A DNA stretch of 64,000 nt, from assembly GCA_020446675.1 (NCBI GenBank), contig JAGREE010000011.1, positions 1 to 64,000 of the forward strand, written 5' to 3'. Source of the stretch: Alphaproteobacteria bacterium (lineage in GTDB: Bacteria > Pseudomonadota > Alphaproteobacteria > Sphingomonadales > Emcibacteraceae). Positions 1 through 9,014 of the stretch are shown here, one piece after another. How positions within the stretch are numbered: position 1 is the stretch's first letter; the number at the start of each line of letters is the position of its first letter. Under the pieces are notes generated by a model that saw nothing but the letters and a program-made list of their open reading frames with translations, was not told where the DNA came from and made no database searches. Position numbers and translations under genes: made by a program.

Positions 1-1272
1 TACGAACTTGGCTGGGGTGGCTGGTGGTTTTGGGATCCGGTTGAAAATGCTTCCTTTATGCCATGGCTGGTGGCAACGGGGCTTTTGCATTCAGCCATCG
101 TTGTAGAAAAGCGCGATACCCTGAAAGCATGGACCATTCTTCTGGCGATTATTGCTTTTTCATTCAGTCTGCTTGGGACATTTATTGTAAGAAGTGGTGT
201 GTTGACTTCGGTTCATGCGTTCGCCACTGATCCGGAGCGGGGTGTTTTTATTCTGCTCTTTTTATTCATAGTAATCGGCGGCAGCCTCCTGTTATTTGCG
301 CTTAGGGCCGATAAACTGCAACCGGGCGGACTTTTTGCGCCGATCAGCCGGGAAAGTATGCTGGTTGTCAATAATCTCCTGCTGTCGGTGGCGGCACTTG
401 TGGTTTTGTTTGGAACCCTTTACCCGTTGCTTCGTGATGCGTTGACGGGTGATAAAATTACAGTTGGGCCACCGTTTTTTAATCTGGCTTTTGGATTTCT
501 GATGATTCCTTTGCTTCTGGTTATGGGACTTGGTCCTTCAACCAACTGGAAACGTGCCGATCTAATCGGATTAACGTCCCGGCTTAAATTCGTTTTTGCC
601 GCAGCGGTAGTTGCGTCACTTGCACACTTTTATATTGCAGGCGGTGGGGACATGATGGCCGCCGTCTGGCTTGGTTTGGGTCTTTGGGTGTTTCTAAGCA
701 CCTTTTATGAATGGGCAGAACGGGTTAAGCTGTTCAAATCAGATGCCATGAAACGCATTTTAAGGCAGCCACGAGCATCAGTGGGGATGAGCCTGGGCCA
801 TTTGGGTATGGGAATTGTCGTGATTGGCATGGCTGGAAGTGCATTCTGGGGAACGGAAGACCAGAGCATAATGACTTATGGCGACAGCCAGGAAATCGGC
901 GGATATGAAGTCAGGTTTAACAGTACAGATGGCGTGTCCGGACCCAATTATTCAGCCGTTCGTGCCTCTTTTGATGTCCGTAAGAATGGACGTGAAATAA
1001 CGACATTGGAACCGGAAGCACGCACATATTTTGCCCCGCCGATGCCGACCACGGAAGCGGCCATTTACAGCACATTTATGGGGGATCTTTTTGTAGTGAT
1101 TGGTGAAGCCAACAACAAGGCCTATGATCAATGGGCTGTACGTCTTTATTATAAACCGCTGCAGATCTGGTTATGGGGGGGGGTCGCTATCATGGTTATT
1201 GGTGGTTTGATTTCACTGAGTGACCGGAGGTTCAGACTCGGTGCAGTGACGAGAAGGCAGAAAGATGAATAA
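1..1272 (+). CDS. ccmF: Cytochrome c-type biogenesis protein CcmF, C-terminal part (5' end outside window)
   Basis: CcmF is the inner-membrane subunit of the system I haem lyase, which attaches haem to apocytochrome c in the periplasm together with CcmH. The frame is open from base 1, which already lies in the tryptophan-rich WWD haem-handling motif (GWGGWWFWDPVEN). About 423 residues follow, with many membrane helices, a large periplasmic loop and a last helix near the C-terminus. Roughly a third of the normal ~650-residue protein is missing upstream. It overlaps ccmG by 8 bases, so it belongs to the ccmFGHI operon. Identity is secure; only the start is unseen. Confidence 0.97.
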   Translation, partial: YELGWGGWWFWDPVENASFMPWLVATGLLHSAIVVEKRDTLKAWTILLAIIAFSFSLLGTFIVRSGVLTSVHAFATDPERGVFILLFLFIVIGGSLLLFALRADKLQPGGLFAPISRESMLVVNNLLLSVAALVVLFGTLYPLLRDALTGDKITVGPPFFNLAFGFLMIPLLLVMGLGPSTNWKRADLIGLTSRLKFVFAAAVVASLAHFYIAGGGDMMAAVWLGLGLWVFLSTFYEWAERVKLFKSDAMKRILRQPRASVGMSLGHLGMGIVVIGMAGSAFWGTEDQSIMTYGDSQEIGGYEVRFNSTDGVSGPNYSAVRASFDVRKNGREITTLEPEARTYFAPPMPTTEAAIYSTFMGDLFVVIGEANNKAYDQWAVRLYYKPLQIWLWGGVAIMVIGGLISLSDRRFRLGAVTRRQKDE

Positions 1273-1786
1273 ATTTATTCCGCTGGCAATATTCTGCGCC
1301 ATTGCAATTGCGCTCTATGTGGGGCTAAGTCTTAATCCCAGCAACATCCCATCTGTACTTATTAATGACCCGGTACCCGAATTTGCACTGCCTGCAGTTG
1401 GTGGGGAAGAAGGCGGCTTTTCTTCTGCTGATCTTGCGGCGGAAGACGGGGTTGTGTTGGTGAATTTTTTTGCGTCCTGGTGTATGCCCTGTTATGTGGA
1501 ACATCCGTTTCTAATGGAACTGAAAAAGCGCGGCTATAAAATTTATGGCGTTGCATATAAGGATAAATCCTGGGATACAAATGGCTTTATCAAGGAACGC
1601 GGAAATCCGTACTATAAACTTGCGGCGGATAATAAAGGCCGCGTTGCCATTGATTTTGGCGTATATGGCGTGCCGGAAACCTATGTTATTAAAAACGGCA
1701 TTATCCGCTATAAGCATGCCGGACCCATTCAGGAAATGGATTTTGAGGACAAAGTCATTCCAATTATAGAAAGTGTTGACAAATGA
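1265..1786 (+). CDS. ccmG: Thiol:disulfide interchange protein CcmG/DsbE
   Basis: This is a membrane-anchored periplasmic thioredoxin-like protein that reduces the CxxCH cysteines of apocytochromes, or CcmH, before haem attachment. One N-terminal helix (about residues 4-22) anchors it. The thioredoxin domain carries the WCMPC active site at Cys73 and Cys76, and the cis-proline region is visible as GVPETYVI. Its 173 residues are typical of the family. It overlaps ccmF by 8 bases and ccmH by 4 (ATGA), which indicates translational coupling. Name and role are well supported. Confidence 0.97.
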   Translation: MNKFIPLAIFCAIAIALYVGLSLNPSNIPSVLINDPVPEFALPAVGGEEGGFSSADLAAEDGVVLVNFFASWCMPCYVEHPFLMELKKRGYKIYGVAYKDKSWDTNGFIKERGNPYYKLAADNKGRVAIDFGVYGVPETYVIKNGIIRYKHAGPIQEMDFEDKVIPIIESVDK

Positions 1787-2250
1787 GGGGGTTGATCAGC
1801 TTACTTATATTTATTGGCCTATCTTTTTCTGCCTATGCGATTGGTGTTGATGAAATGCCGCTTAAAGATCCGGCGCAGGAAGCGCGGGCGCAGGGAATCA
1901 TGAAACAACTTAGATGCCTTGTCTGCCAGAACGAGTCGATTGTTGACAGTGGTGCAGACCTTGCCAAGGATTTAAGAATTATTGTTAGGGAGCGCATCAC
2001 ACAAGGGGATACGGATGAACAGGTCCTTGCCTTTATGACCAGCCGTTATGGTGATTGGGTCTTGTTAAAACCGCCATTTGAAGGTGCCACGATAATTTTA
2101 TGGTTTTCGCCGATCCTATTATTGCTCATCGGTTTTTATATAATTTATCGAAATTATAGCAAGCGTAAACCATTGGGGGAGGTCGCTCCTCTCACGCCTG
2201 AGGAAGAACGGCGTTTAAATTCGCTCCTTAATGAGGGAGCAGAAAAATAA
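1783..2250 (+). CDS. ccmH: Cytochrome c-type biogenesis protein CcmH
   Basis: This is the periplasm-facing thiol oxidoreductase of the haem lyase complex, which presents reduced apocytochrome c to CcmF. A signal sequence (about residues 1-19) precedes the conserved RCLVCQ motif with Cys45 and Cys48, followed by the family signature NESIVDSGADLAKDLR and a C-terminal membrane helix (about residues 104-122). At 155 residues it is the short CcmH/CcmL form, with the TPR part encoded separately by the next gene. It overlaps ccmI by one base (TAATG). Confidence 0.97.
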   Translation: MRGLISLLIFIGLSFSAYAIGVDEMPLKDPAQEARAQGIMKQLRCLVCQNESIVDSGADLAKDLRIIVRERITQGDTDEQVLAFMTSRYGDWVLLKPPFEGATIILWFSPILLLLIGFYIIYRNYSKRKPLGEVAPLTPEEERRLNSLLNEGAEK

Positions 2251-3386
2251 TGTATTTAATTCCGCTGATCCTTTTTGCTGCTATTGCCCTTTCAATTATT
2301 TTGGTGCCCTATTTTAAGAATAGGCCCGACGAAGAGGCCGGCACACCTGATATAGATGTTTATAAGGCTCAGCTGGACGAACTTGAAAATGACCTAAGTC
2401 GCGGGCTTATCAGTGAGGAAGAAGCAAAAAGGTCACGAATTGAAATTGAAAGACGAATATTAAAGGCTGCAGATTATGAAAATAAGCACATTAAATCGGA
2501 GAAGCCAAACTGGATCATTGCAGGATCAATAATAACCGTGTTTATTTTGTCAGGGGTGTTTTACTGGAAAGTTGGTACGCCCGGAATGCCGGATTATCCC
2601 GTTAAACAGGTGACCAAAGACCGCACCGATAAGGAACAGGCAGAAGAAATAGAAAAGACAGAAAAATTAAAAGCCCAATTGATCGAGACGCTGGCCAAAC
2701 ATCCGCCGGATGCCCGTGGGCTTGTTTATCTGTCTCGGCTTGAAATGAGCCTTGGAAATTTTCAGGAGGCGTCCGAAGACCTTTACCAGGCGCATTTACT
2801 TGATCCGGAAAATTTTGATTTACTGCTGATGTATGCTGAAAGCCTGATTGTTGCTGCACAGGAAAGGGTAACACCGGCGGCACTCGTCATTCTCAATAAA
2901 GCGGCAAAAATAAAACCGGATCATCCAGGCCCGCAATATTATCTTGCTCTTGCCGACTTTCAGGCGGGAGATGTGGAAACCGCCCATAGTGAATGGGTAA
3001 AGATCAGCAAAAGCCTGGAAGCGAATAATCCTTTAAAGGCTTTGGTTGATTTATGGATTGGTCGAGCTGAAAAAGAGCTGGGGTTGGCACAAGGCCTTCC
3101 TGAAACAAAAGCACCGGCAATAAGTTCGGAACAGGCAGAAGCCATTGGCAATATGGATAAAAATGAGCAACAGGAATTTATCCGCCAGATGGTCAACCAG
3201 CTTGCAGAGAAACAACAGGAAAACCCCGGTAATATTGAGGGCTGGCTCAGGTTGTCCAGGGCATATGCCGTTCTTGGTCAGAAAGATGATGCGATTGCCG
3301 CCATGAAAAGCGCAATTGAAAATGCACCCGAAGAGCAAAAAGACGCATTGCAAAAAGAACTGGAAAAATTAACTAATTTGCGTTAG
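2250..3386 (+). CDS. ccmI: CcmI, TPR-containing apocytochrome c chaperone
   Basis: CcmI binds the C-terminal helix of apocytochromes c and delivers them to the CcmF-CcmH lyase. The order seen is: an N-terminal membrane helix, a short cytoplasmic coiled-coil region (Q-D-E-rich, about residues 35-75), a second membrane helix (about 88-107), then a periplasmic stretch of TPR-like helix pairs, with one repeat near residues 150-190 and another near 330-365. The 378-residue length fits the two-helix-plus-TPR family. It is the last ccm gene, and a terminator-like hairpin follows about 60 bases after its stop. Confidence 0.93.
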   Translation: MYLIPLILFAAIALSIILVPYFKNRPDEEAGTPDIDVYKAQLDELENDLSRGLISEEEAKRSRIEIERRILKAADYENKHIKSEKPNWIIAGSIITVFILSGVFYWKVGTPGMPDYPVKQVTKDRTDKEQAEEIEKTEKLKAQLIETLAKHPPDARGLVYLSRLEMSLGNFQEASEDLYQAHLLDPENFDLLLMYAESLIVAAQERVTPAALVILNKAAKIKPDHPGPQYYLALADFQAGDVETAHSEWVKISKSLEANNPLKALVDLWIGRAEKELGLAQGLPETKAPAISSEQAEAIGNMDKNEQQEFIRQMVNQLAEKQQENPGNIEGWLRLSRAYAVLGQKDDAIAAMKSAIENAPEEQKDALQKELEKLTNLR

Positions 3387-3443
3387 AATCAATCCCACGT
3401 CGCAGAATAGAGACATTATCCAAATGGGCAGAAAGTCTGAAAT

Positions 3444-3473
3444 CCACTTTCCATAACGGTAAGTGGGCTTTTT
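3444..3473 (+). terminator. Probable rho-independent terminator of the ccm operon
   Basis: A 6-bp stem, CCACTT (3444-3449) pairing with AAGTGG (3461-3466), with an 11-base loop, is followed by GCTTTTT. It lies between ccmI and the next small gene. A GTG-initiated reading of the next gene would begin inside this hairpin, which argues for its downstream ATG. Confidence 0.55.
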
Positions 3474-3489
3474 AATATTGGTTAATGTT

Positions 3490-3858
3490 ATGAAAATTGG
3501 TTCACAGTCACAGACACTTGTTTCACTAAATTCGCTGCTTGATGCATCAAGACAACAGCAGCAGACACAGCGCGAGGATTTTCAGGAAAAGAAGCTTGCA
3601 GAGACCCGTGAAAGCCGGATTACCACAAGGCAAAATGAGCGTGATGCCTTAATTCAGCAGAATCGTGATGCCCTTAAAAAAATTCAGGATGATATTCGTC
3701 TCAAAAATTTACAGAAACTTCAGAACGGCGATAGCATCGAAGATGAAGGGCAAAGCAGCCCTAATTTAAACCTTCGCGAGAGTATTTATCCGTCTCAAAA
3801 AGTGAATAATAAGCCTGCTTTTGAAAAGCTTGGCCAAATTTTAGACATCAGAATTTAA
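3490..3858 (+). CDS. Small hypothetical Gln/Glu-rich coiled-coil protein
   Basis: I do not recognise this 122-residue protein. It has no signal peptide or membrane helix. Residues about 20-75 are rich in Q, R, E, K and D with heptad-like spacing, suggesting one long helix or coiled coil; the rest looks disordered until a short hydrophobic C-terminus (FEKLGQILDIRI). I start it at ATG 3490, because an in-frame GTG at 3463 lies in the preceding terminator hairpin. Its stop codon overlaps that of the convergent ispZ in the tetranucleotide TTAA (3855-3858). The reading frame looks genuinely coding, but no function can be inferred. Confidence 0.7.
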   Translation: MKIGSQSQTLVSLNSLLDASRQQQQTQREDFQEKKLAETRESRITTRQNERDALIQQNRDALKKIQDDIRLKNLQKLQNGDSIEDEGQSSPNLNLRESIYPSQKVNNKPAFEKLGQILDIRI

Positions 3859-4436
3859 TCTTCTTTTTCGTCATCTTCTTCAAGCTGATGTTTCATGACG
3901 ATTGGCATTTGTGCCAGAGCGAAAATAAAACTCAGCGGTATAAAGACCCAGATTTTTGTGGCTATCCAGTCTGCATTGCTGAGGTTTCGCCATAAAATTT
4001 CATTTAAAATTGCGCAACCCACAAAAAACAGTCCCCAGTTACGGCTCATTTTCATCCATGCAATTTCCTCCATAGGAGGAAAGCCAGCTTCCATAAGGTT
4101 TTTTATGAATGGTTTTCCAAACGCATAGCCGCCAAGTAATGTCGCCGCAAACAGGCCATAAAGGATTGTTGGTTTTACTTTTATAAATATTTCATTGTCA
4201 AAATATATTGTCAGTCCACCAAAAATGGCGACCAGGCCGGCTGACACCCAAAGCATAATGGCAATTTTCTTAAAAATAATCTTAGAAAAGATCATTGAAA
4301 TAATCATGGCAACCATGAAAATTTTTGTGGCAGGAATTATCCCACCCGCACCGTCAGCATCTGAATAGGTGCCGTTGGCATAGAAAAATACAACAATTGG
4401 CCCAATCTCGATTAATAACTTTATGATCTGGTTCAT
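3855..4436 (-). CDS. ispZ: Inner membrane-spanning protein YciB / septation protein A (IspZ)
   Basis: This is a polytopic inner-membrane protein of the IspZ/YciB family, associated with cell envelope and division functions. It begins with the family-typical segment MNQIIKLLIEIGPIVVFFYAN and has about five to six hydrophobic helices plus the conserved NEILWRNLSNADWIATKIW region near the C-terminus. Its 193 residues match the family. It ends with an acidic tail (EEDDEKED). It lies 14 bases after ftsY on the same strand, giving the likely operon mtaB-ftsY-ispZ, an order common in alphaproteobacteria. Confidence 0.93.
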   Translation of the reverse strand: MNQIIKLLIEIGPIVVFFYANGTYSDADGAGGIIPATKIFMVAMIISMIFSKIIFKKIAIMLWVSAGLVAIFGGLTIYFDNEIFIKVKPTILYGLFAATLLGGYAFGKPFIKNLMEAGFPPMEEIAWMKMSRNWGLFFVGCAILNEILWRNLSNADWIATKIWVFIPLSFIFALAQMPIVMKHQLEEDDEKED

Positions 4437-4450
4437 TTCATATTTTCCTT

Positions 4451-5392
4451 TTACTTTACGTCAACACCAACAAGCATTTTTGAAAAATCTCCTGCATCAA
4501 ACGGCTGAAGATCATCAATTGTTTCACCAACGCCGATCGCGTGGATAGGCAGTTTAAATTTTTCGGCACAGGCAACAAGGACGCCGCCGCGGGCAGTACC
4601 ATCAAGCTTTGTCATGATAATGCCGCTGATCCCAGCTAGTTCAAGAAAGACCTCTGTCTGCATTACGGCGTTCTGACCGGTCGTTGCATCAAGGATAAGA
4701 ACCGTATCATGTGGTGCGGCTTCATCAAATTTTTTAATGACCCGAATGATTTTTTTAAGCTCATCCATAAGATGGCTTTTATTCTGAAGTCTGCCGGCAG
4801 TATCAATCATTAAAATATCGGTGTTTGTTTCCTTCGCGCGTCTCAGGGCGTCATAGGCAAGTCCAGCTGCGTCACACCCTTCCTTACCACTGACAACAGG
4901 CACGTCATTGCGTTGTCCCCAGACTTGAAGTTGCTCAATTGCCGCAGCGCGGAAGGTATCGCCGGCTGCCAGCATCACTGATTTTCCCTGGTTTTTAAAC
5001 TGTTTGGCCAGCTTGCCGATTGTCGTCGTCTTTCCCGCGCCATTAACACCGACCATAAGAATGACATGTGGCTTATGCTCACCACTGATGATAAGGGGCT
5101 TTGCCACATCCTGCATGATTTCACCGATTTCCTCCGCAAGGGCGACTTGTACTTCTTCGGCGCTGATTTGCTTATCAAATTTGTTTTTTGAAAGCCGTTC
5201 ACAAACACGGGCACTGACAGCCACGCCTAAATCAGACATAATCAGTAGGTCTTCCAGCTCTTCCAACGTGGACGCATCAAGACGTTTTTTGGTGAAAATA
5301 TTTGTAATGCCCTCGGTAAGGGCCGTGGAGCTTTTTTTAAGGCCCTGTTTGAGACGGCCGAACCAGCCCAGCTTTTTTTCTGTTTCAGTCAT
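4451..5392 (-). CDS. ftsY: Signal recognition particle receptor FtsY
   Basis: This SRP receptor GTPase docks Ffh-ribosome complexes at the membrane for co-translational insertion. The NG domain is complete: P-loop GVNGAGKTTTIGKLAKQ, DTAGR switch II, and the TKLDGTARGG motif with a C-terminal GVGE...DLQPFD region. At 313 residues it has only a short basic, amphipathic N-terminal segment instead of the long acidic A domain of enterobacteria, as is usual in alphaproteobacteria. Its start overlaps the 3' end of mtaB by 8 bases. Its partner gene ffh lies about 4 kb away on the other strand. Confidence 0.97.
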   Translation of the reverse strand: MTETEKKLGWFGRLKQGLKKSSTALTEGITNIFTKKRLDASTLEELEDLLIMSDLGVAVSARVCERLSKNKFDKQISAEEVQVALAEEIGEIMQDVAKPLIISGEHKPHVILMVGVNGAGKTTTIGKLAKQFKNQGKSVMLAAGDTFRAAAIEQLQVWGQRNDVPVVSGKEGCDAAGLAYDALRRAKETNTDILMIDTAGRLQNKSHLMDELKKIIRVIKKFDEAAPHDTVLILDATTGQNAVMQTEVFLELAGISGIIMTKLDGTARGGVLVACAEKFKLPIHAIGVGETIDDLQPFDAGDFSKMLVGVDVK

Positions 5393-6668
5393 TTACTATT
5401 TCCGCATTAAGTAGTCCATCTTGATAGCCTGTCACTATGGCCTTTGCAATATGACCCACTGTATGACTGCCGGAAATTTTAGCCGGGGCAAAATGCTCTG
5501 TATGGCCAATGGACGCATTTTCGCCTTTTATATTTTTCTCAATAAGAATGTTTACCTGATTTCCAACCGATTTTTTTAAATAGTCATCAACCTTTGTTTC
5601 CCCCAGATTTCGAAGCCTTGCAGCACGTTCTTTTCTTATACTTCGGTCAAGCTGGGGCATTTTTGCGGCTGGCGTGCCGTCTCGTTCCGAATAAGAAAAC
5701 ACATGTAAGTATGTCAGATGGCATTCCTCCACCAGGGCCATTGAATTTTCAAACATTTCATCTGTTTCGGTTGGAAAACCGGCAATGATATCAGCACCAA
5801 AAACAACGTCCGGGCGTGCTGTTAAGACGGCATTGCAAAACGCAATGGAATCCTCCCTGCTATGGCGCCTTTTCATTCTTTTAAGGATCATATTATCCCC
5901 GGATTGAAGCGATAAATGAAGATGCGGCATCATCCGCGGTTCGCTTGTAATAATGTCAAACAGGGCTTCATCGGTTTCAATTGAGTCAATTGAACTTAAT
6001 CTGAGGCGTTCAAGATCCGGCACATTTTTAAGTATTTTCTGGCATAATATTCCAAGTGTTGGGTTTCCCGGCAAATCCGGCCCGTATGACGTAATATCAA
6101 CACCGGTAATAATCACTTCTTTATAACCGTTATCTACCAGTTGTTGGATCTGGCTGACCACTTCCCCGGCAGGAACCGAGCGGCTATTACCGCGGCCATA
6201 AGGGATGATACAAAAAGTGCACCGGTGATTACATCCATTTTGAACCTGTACGAAGGCGCGGGAACGTTCTTCAAAGCCGTCAATCAGATGGGGGGCCGTT
6301 TTCCTGACTGACATAATATCATTGACCGTGACGCGTTCTGATTGTTCAATTCCAAAGTTTTGATAGCTGCGGGCGGTCAGTTTTTCTTCGTTGCCCAGGA
6401 TTTGATTTACTTCTTCCATTTCGGAAAATTGTTTTGGATCAATCTGGGCAGCACAGCCGGTAACAATAATATTGGCTTCCGGATTTTTCCTTCGGGCACG
6501 TCTGATTGCCTGTTTGGCCTGTCTCGTGGCTTCGGCAGTAACAGCACAGGTATTAAAAATAACCGCGTCTGTTAGCCCTGCTTCATCAGCATGCTTTCTG
6601 ATAATTTCAGACTCATATGTATTTAACCGGCAGCCGAATGTAACGACTTTTGCTTTTTTCTCGCTCAT
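5385..6668 (-). CDS. mtaB: tRNA t6A37 methylthiotransferase MtaB
   Basis: This radical-SAM enzyme converts N6-threonylcarbamoyladenosine at position 37 of ANN-decoding tRNAs to its 2-methylthio form. The N-terminal UPF0004 domain has its three cluster cysteines (Cys13, Cys41, Cys72). The radical-SAM motif CxxxCxxC is at Cys146, Cys150 and Cys153, and a C-terminal TRAM-like segment follows from about residue 370. At 427 residues it fits the MtaB rather than the MiaB or RimO branch; the opening VVTFGCRLNTYES is characteristic of MtaB. It heads the mtaB-ftsY-ispZ operon. Confidence 0.95.
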   Translation of the reverse strand: MSEKKAKVVTFGCRLNTYESEIIRKHADEAGLTDAVIFNTCAVTAEATRQAKQAIRRARRKNPEANIIVTGCAAQIDPKQFSEMEEVNQILGNEEKLTARSYQNFGIEQSERVTVNDIMSVRKTAPHLIDGFEERSRAFVQVQNGCNHRCTFCIIPYGRGNSRSVPAGEVVSQIQQLVDNGYKEVIITGVDITSYGPDLPGNPTLGILCQKILKNVPDLERLRLSSIDSIETDEALFDIITSEPRMMPHLHLSLQSGDNMILKRMKRRHSREDSIAFCNAVLTARPDVVFGADIIAGFPTETDEMFENSMALVEECHLTYLHVFSYSERDGTPAAKMPQLDRSIRKERAARLRNLGETKVDDYLKKSVGNQVNILIEKNIKGENASIGHTEHFAPAKISGSHTVGHIAKAIVTGYQDGLLNAEIVND

Positions 6669-6709
6669 AGTGATCTATATGGACTGATTCTAATAAAAGT
6701 CCAGTAAAT

Positions 6710-8155
6710 TTAGCCAAAAATAATCGGTACCAGAAAATAGCTGAGGCTGGTAATGGCAACAATTGCAAACAGATTCACCCTGAATCCAGCAAAGGCCATC
6801 TGGGGAATTGTAACTTCTCCGCTGGCATATATCACGGCATTGGGCGCTGTTGCTACGGGCAACATAAAGGCACAGCTAGCCGAAATTGCAACCGGAACGA
6901 ATAGGATCATCGGGTCAAGTCCTGTTGCCACCGCAAGGGCACCAAGAATAGGAAGAAGGGTTGCGGTGGTTGCCGTATTACTGGTCAGCTCGGTAAGAAA
7001 TACGACAAGGGATACCAGTATAAATATAATGAATATGAGATCAAACGTGCCAATGGCCCCGAGTTCATTCCCGATCCAGAGGGCAAGACCACTTGATTTG
7101 ACGGCTGCCGCAAGACTTAATCCGCCGCCAAACAATAATAGAACACCCCATGGAATTGTATCAGCCGTTTTCCAGTTAAGTAGGGTTGCGTGCTGCTCCT
7201 CTTTTGAGCCGGCAGGGATCATGAACATGATCATTGCGCCAAAGATGGATATTAATGCGTCACTTAGCCAAAGCATAATGCCCAGATTATTCTGAATGGG
7301 TGTTCGGAATATCCATAATGCGGCAATGAACGCAAATGTATATGCCATCCTTTTTTCAGGCGTCGACATAGGTCCCATTTCCTTAAGTTCCTGATGAAGA
7401 AGCTCCTGAGCCACTGAATTTTGATCTAATTCAAATGGAAATGCCCAGCGGGTCAGAACAAAACAGGCAATTGGCAGCATTACAAGAGTAGCCGGAACTC
7501 CAAAGAGCATCCAGGATAGGAAGCTCACGTCAATGCCATAATTTTCCTTCATGAATGCAATAACCAGCAAGTTTGGTGGTGTGCCGATCGGCGTGCCAAA
7601 TCCGCCAATATTTGCTCCGTAAGCAATGCCAAGTACCAGACAGAGAATGAACCCTGCATTTTTCTCGCTTTTTTCTTTTATAATTTCACTGGCCAGGGAT
7701 AAGGCAATTGGGAGCATCATCAATGTGCTGGCCGTATTGCTGATCCACATGGAAATAAGAGCCGTAACCGTCATAAATCCGCCAATAAGAGCCGTTGGGT
7801 TATTGCCGACCCGAACCAGAACCATCAAAGCAATACGACGATGGAGGTTCCATCGCGCAAGCCCGGTTGCCATAATAAAACCACCCATAAGTAAGAAAAT
7901 AGTAGGTGCGGCATAAGGGGCCGTTGCATCACCAATTGACGATACACCAAGGGTAGGGAATAAAACGATTGGTAACAGAGAGGTAATTGGTACGGGTAGT
8001 GCTTCTGAAGACCACCAGTAAGCAAGTAAGACAGTGACAGCCGCTACACTCCATGCGCTGGCACTCATTCTGGCGGGGGCTGGCAATAAAATCATGATCG
8101 TAAAAAGCACCATGCCCATAAGCATGTTAAAATTTCGAGTCCCGATTTTATTCAT
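6710..8155 (-). CDS. DASS/SLC13-family sodium:di- or tricarboxylate symporter
   Basis: This is a polytopic transporter of the divalent anion:Na+ symporter family (SLC13, VcINDY/CitT type), which imports C4-dicarboxylates, citrate or sulfate. Both signature substrate/Na+ loops are visible: SNTAST near residue 140 and its pseudo-repeat TSNTATTATLLP near residue 395, each followed by a proline-containing helix. The 481-residue length and about eleven hydrophobic helices are normal. The substrate cannot be read from sequence; succinate-like acids are the commonest guess. It starts 51 bases before the stop of the minus-strand barrel gene, so the two could share a transcript. Confidence 0.92.
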   Translation of the reverse strand: MNKIGTRNFNMLMGMVLFTIMILLPAPARMSASAWSVAAVTVLLAYWWSSEALPVPITSLLPIVLFPTLGVSSIGDATAPYAAPTIFLLMGGFIMATGLARWNLHRRIALMVLVRVGNNPTALIGGFMTVTALISMWISNTASTLMMLPIALSLASEIIKEKSEKNAGFILCLVLGIAYGANIGGFGTPIGTPPNLLVIAFMKENYGIDVSFLSWMLFGVPATLVMLPIACFVLTRWAFPFELDQNSVAQELLHQELKEMGPMSTPEKRMAYTFAFIAALWIFRTPIQNNLGIMLWLSDALISIFGAMIMFMIPAGSKEEQHATLLNWKTADTIPWGVLLLFGGGLSLAAAVKSSGLALWIGNELGAIGTFDLIFIIFILVSLVVFLTELTSNTATTATLLPILGALAVATGLDPMILFVPVAISASCAFMLPVATAPNAVIYASGEVTIPQMAFAGFRVNLFAIVAITSLSYFLVPIIFG

Positions 8156-8206
8156 CTCCCCTTTGATCCCTTATTTTTGTGAAATATGATTTATGAAAAT
8201 AGCATA

Positions 8207-8899
8207 TTAATACATGTGTAAAATCACGCTGAGCATTATACGCGAGGTTTTCGGTTTAATTGTAAATTCATCTGATCCGTCCAGATAGACGATGTCATTA
8301 ATATGGGCGCGGGTATATTCAGCTCTGATTGCTATATTTTCCATGAAGGCCAGTTCTACCCCGCCTCCAAACTGAATACCGGTTAACCGTTTATTATAAT
8401 CAAGGCCGCCTTGGTCTTTTTGTCCATTTGTTCCTAATGATTTTAAATTGACCCCGGTATAGCCTACCAGACCAAACAAAAGTGCCTTATCTGAGAGTGT
8501 AACACCGCCGCGCAGATTAATGTCGAAAGTATTGCTTTTATAAAATCTGATGCTGGTCGTACCATCGCTATATGTGGTGCTTCCTTTATCAATAATAAAT
8601 GCTGCTTCGGCTCCAGTATAAAAAATACCATAGTTTAGACCATAGCCAGCAAAAAGGCCTCCACCATAACTGTTCTTTGATTTTGCGGAAGTAATTCCAT
8701 TAAATACACTTGGTGTATCAGCAATTCCTGCATCAAGGTGGGACCCGGTTGATGAAAATGTAGATTTGCTTGTTACAAAACCAACATAAAGTCCTTCAAA
8801 CGGGCTTCCATCGACACCTGCTTGAGCCTGAACGCCAAAAAGAGACAGTGTGGAAATAATCAGAATACTGAAAAAAATTTTAATCCGGATAAGGGTCAT
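8207..8899 (-). CDS. Small outer-membrane beta-barrel (OmpA-like/porin-family) protein
   Basis: A signal peptide (about residues 1-27, ending VQAQA) is followed by a domain that starts FEGLYVGF and shows alternating aromatic/glycine strands (GGGLFAGYGLNYGIFYTGAEAAF) and a barrel end RIMLSVILHMY. This fits an eight-stranded outer-membrane barrel of the OMP_b-brl/Omp25-31 type. I use ATG 8899 (230 residues); an in-frame TTG five codons earlier adds nothing recognisable, and neither start has a strong ribosome site. Function is unknown; a structural or surface role is likely. It is divergent from ffh. Confidence 0.85.
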   Translation of the reverse strand: MTLIRIKIFFSILIISTLSLFGVQAQAGVDGSPFEGLYVGFVTSKSTFSSTGSHLDAGIADTPSVFNGITSAKSKNSYGGGLFAGYGLNYGIFYTGAEAAFIIDKGSTTYSDGTTSIRFYKSNTFDINLRGGVTLSDKALLFGLVGYTGVNLKSLGTNGQKDQGGLDYNKRLTGIQFGGGVELAFMENIAIRAEYTRAHINDIVYLDGSDEFTIKPKTSRIMLSVILHMY

Positions 8900-8979
8900 T
8901 CGCTTATGGTCCAATAGTGATAATTGATTAAATTAAAGGAAACATATTACATTTTTTATAGAATGCGTAAACAAGTAAC

Positions 8980-9008
8980 TTGACTCTGAAGTCATTTGAC
9001 CATATTTT
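8980..9008 (+). promoter_or_regulatory. Candidate sigma-70 promoter upstream of ffh
   Basis: TTGACT (8980-8985) and TATTTT (9003-9008) are separated by exactly 17 bases. Initiation would fall around 9015, about 40 bases ahead of a strong terminator hairpin and about 130 bases ahead of ffh. It may drive a short RNA, ffh, or both. Confidence 0.5.
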
Positions 9009-9014
9009 CCGCTC

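Noticed and set aside
3463..3489. GTG start nine codons upstream for the small coiled-coil gene
   Set aside because: It lies inside a terminator-like hairpin and adds a hydrophobic leader without a ribosome site; ATG 3490 is preferred.
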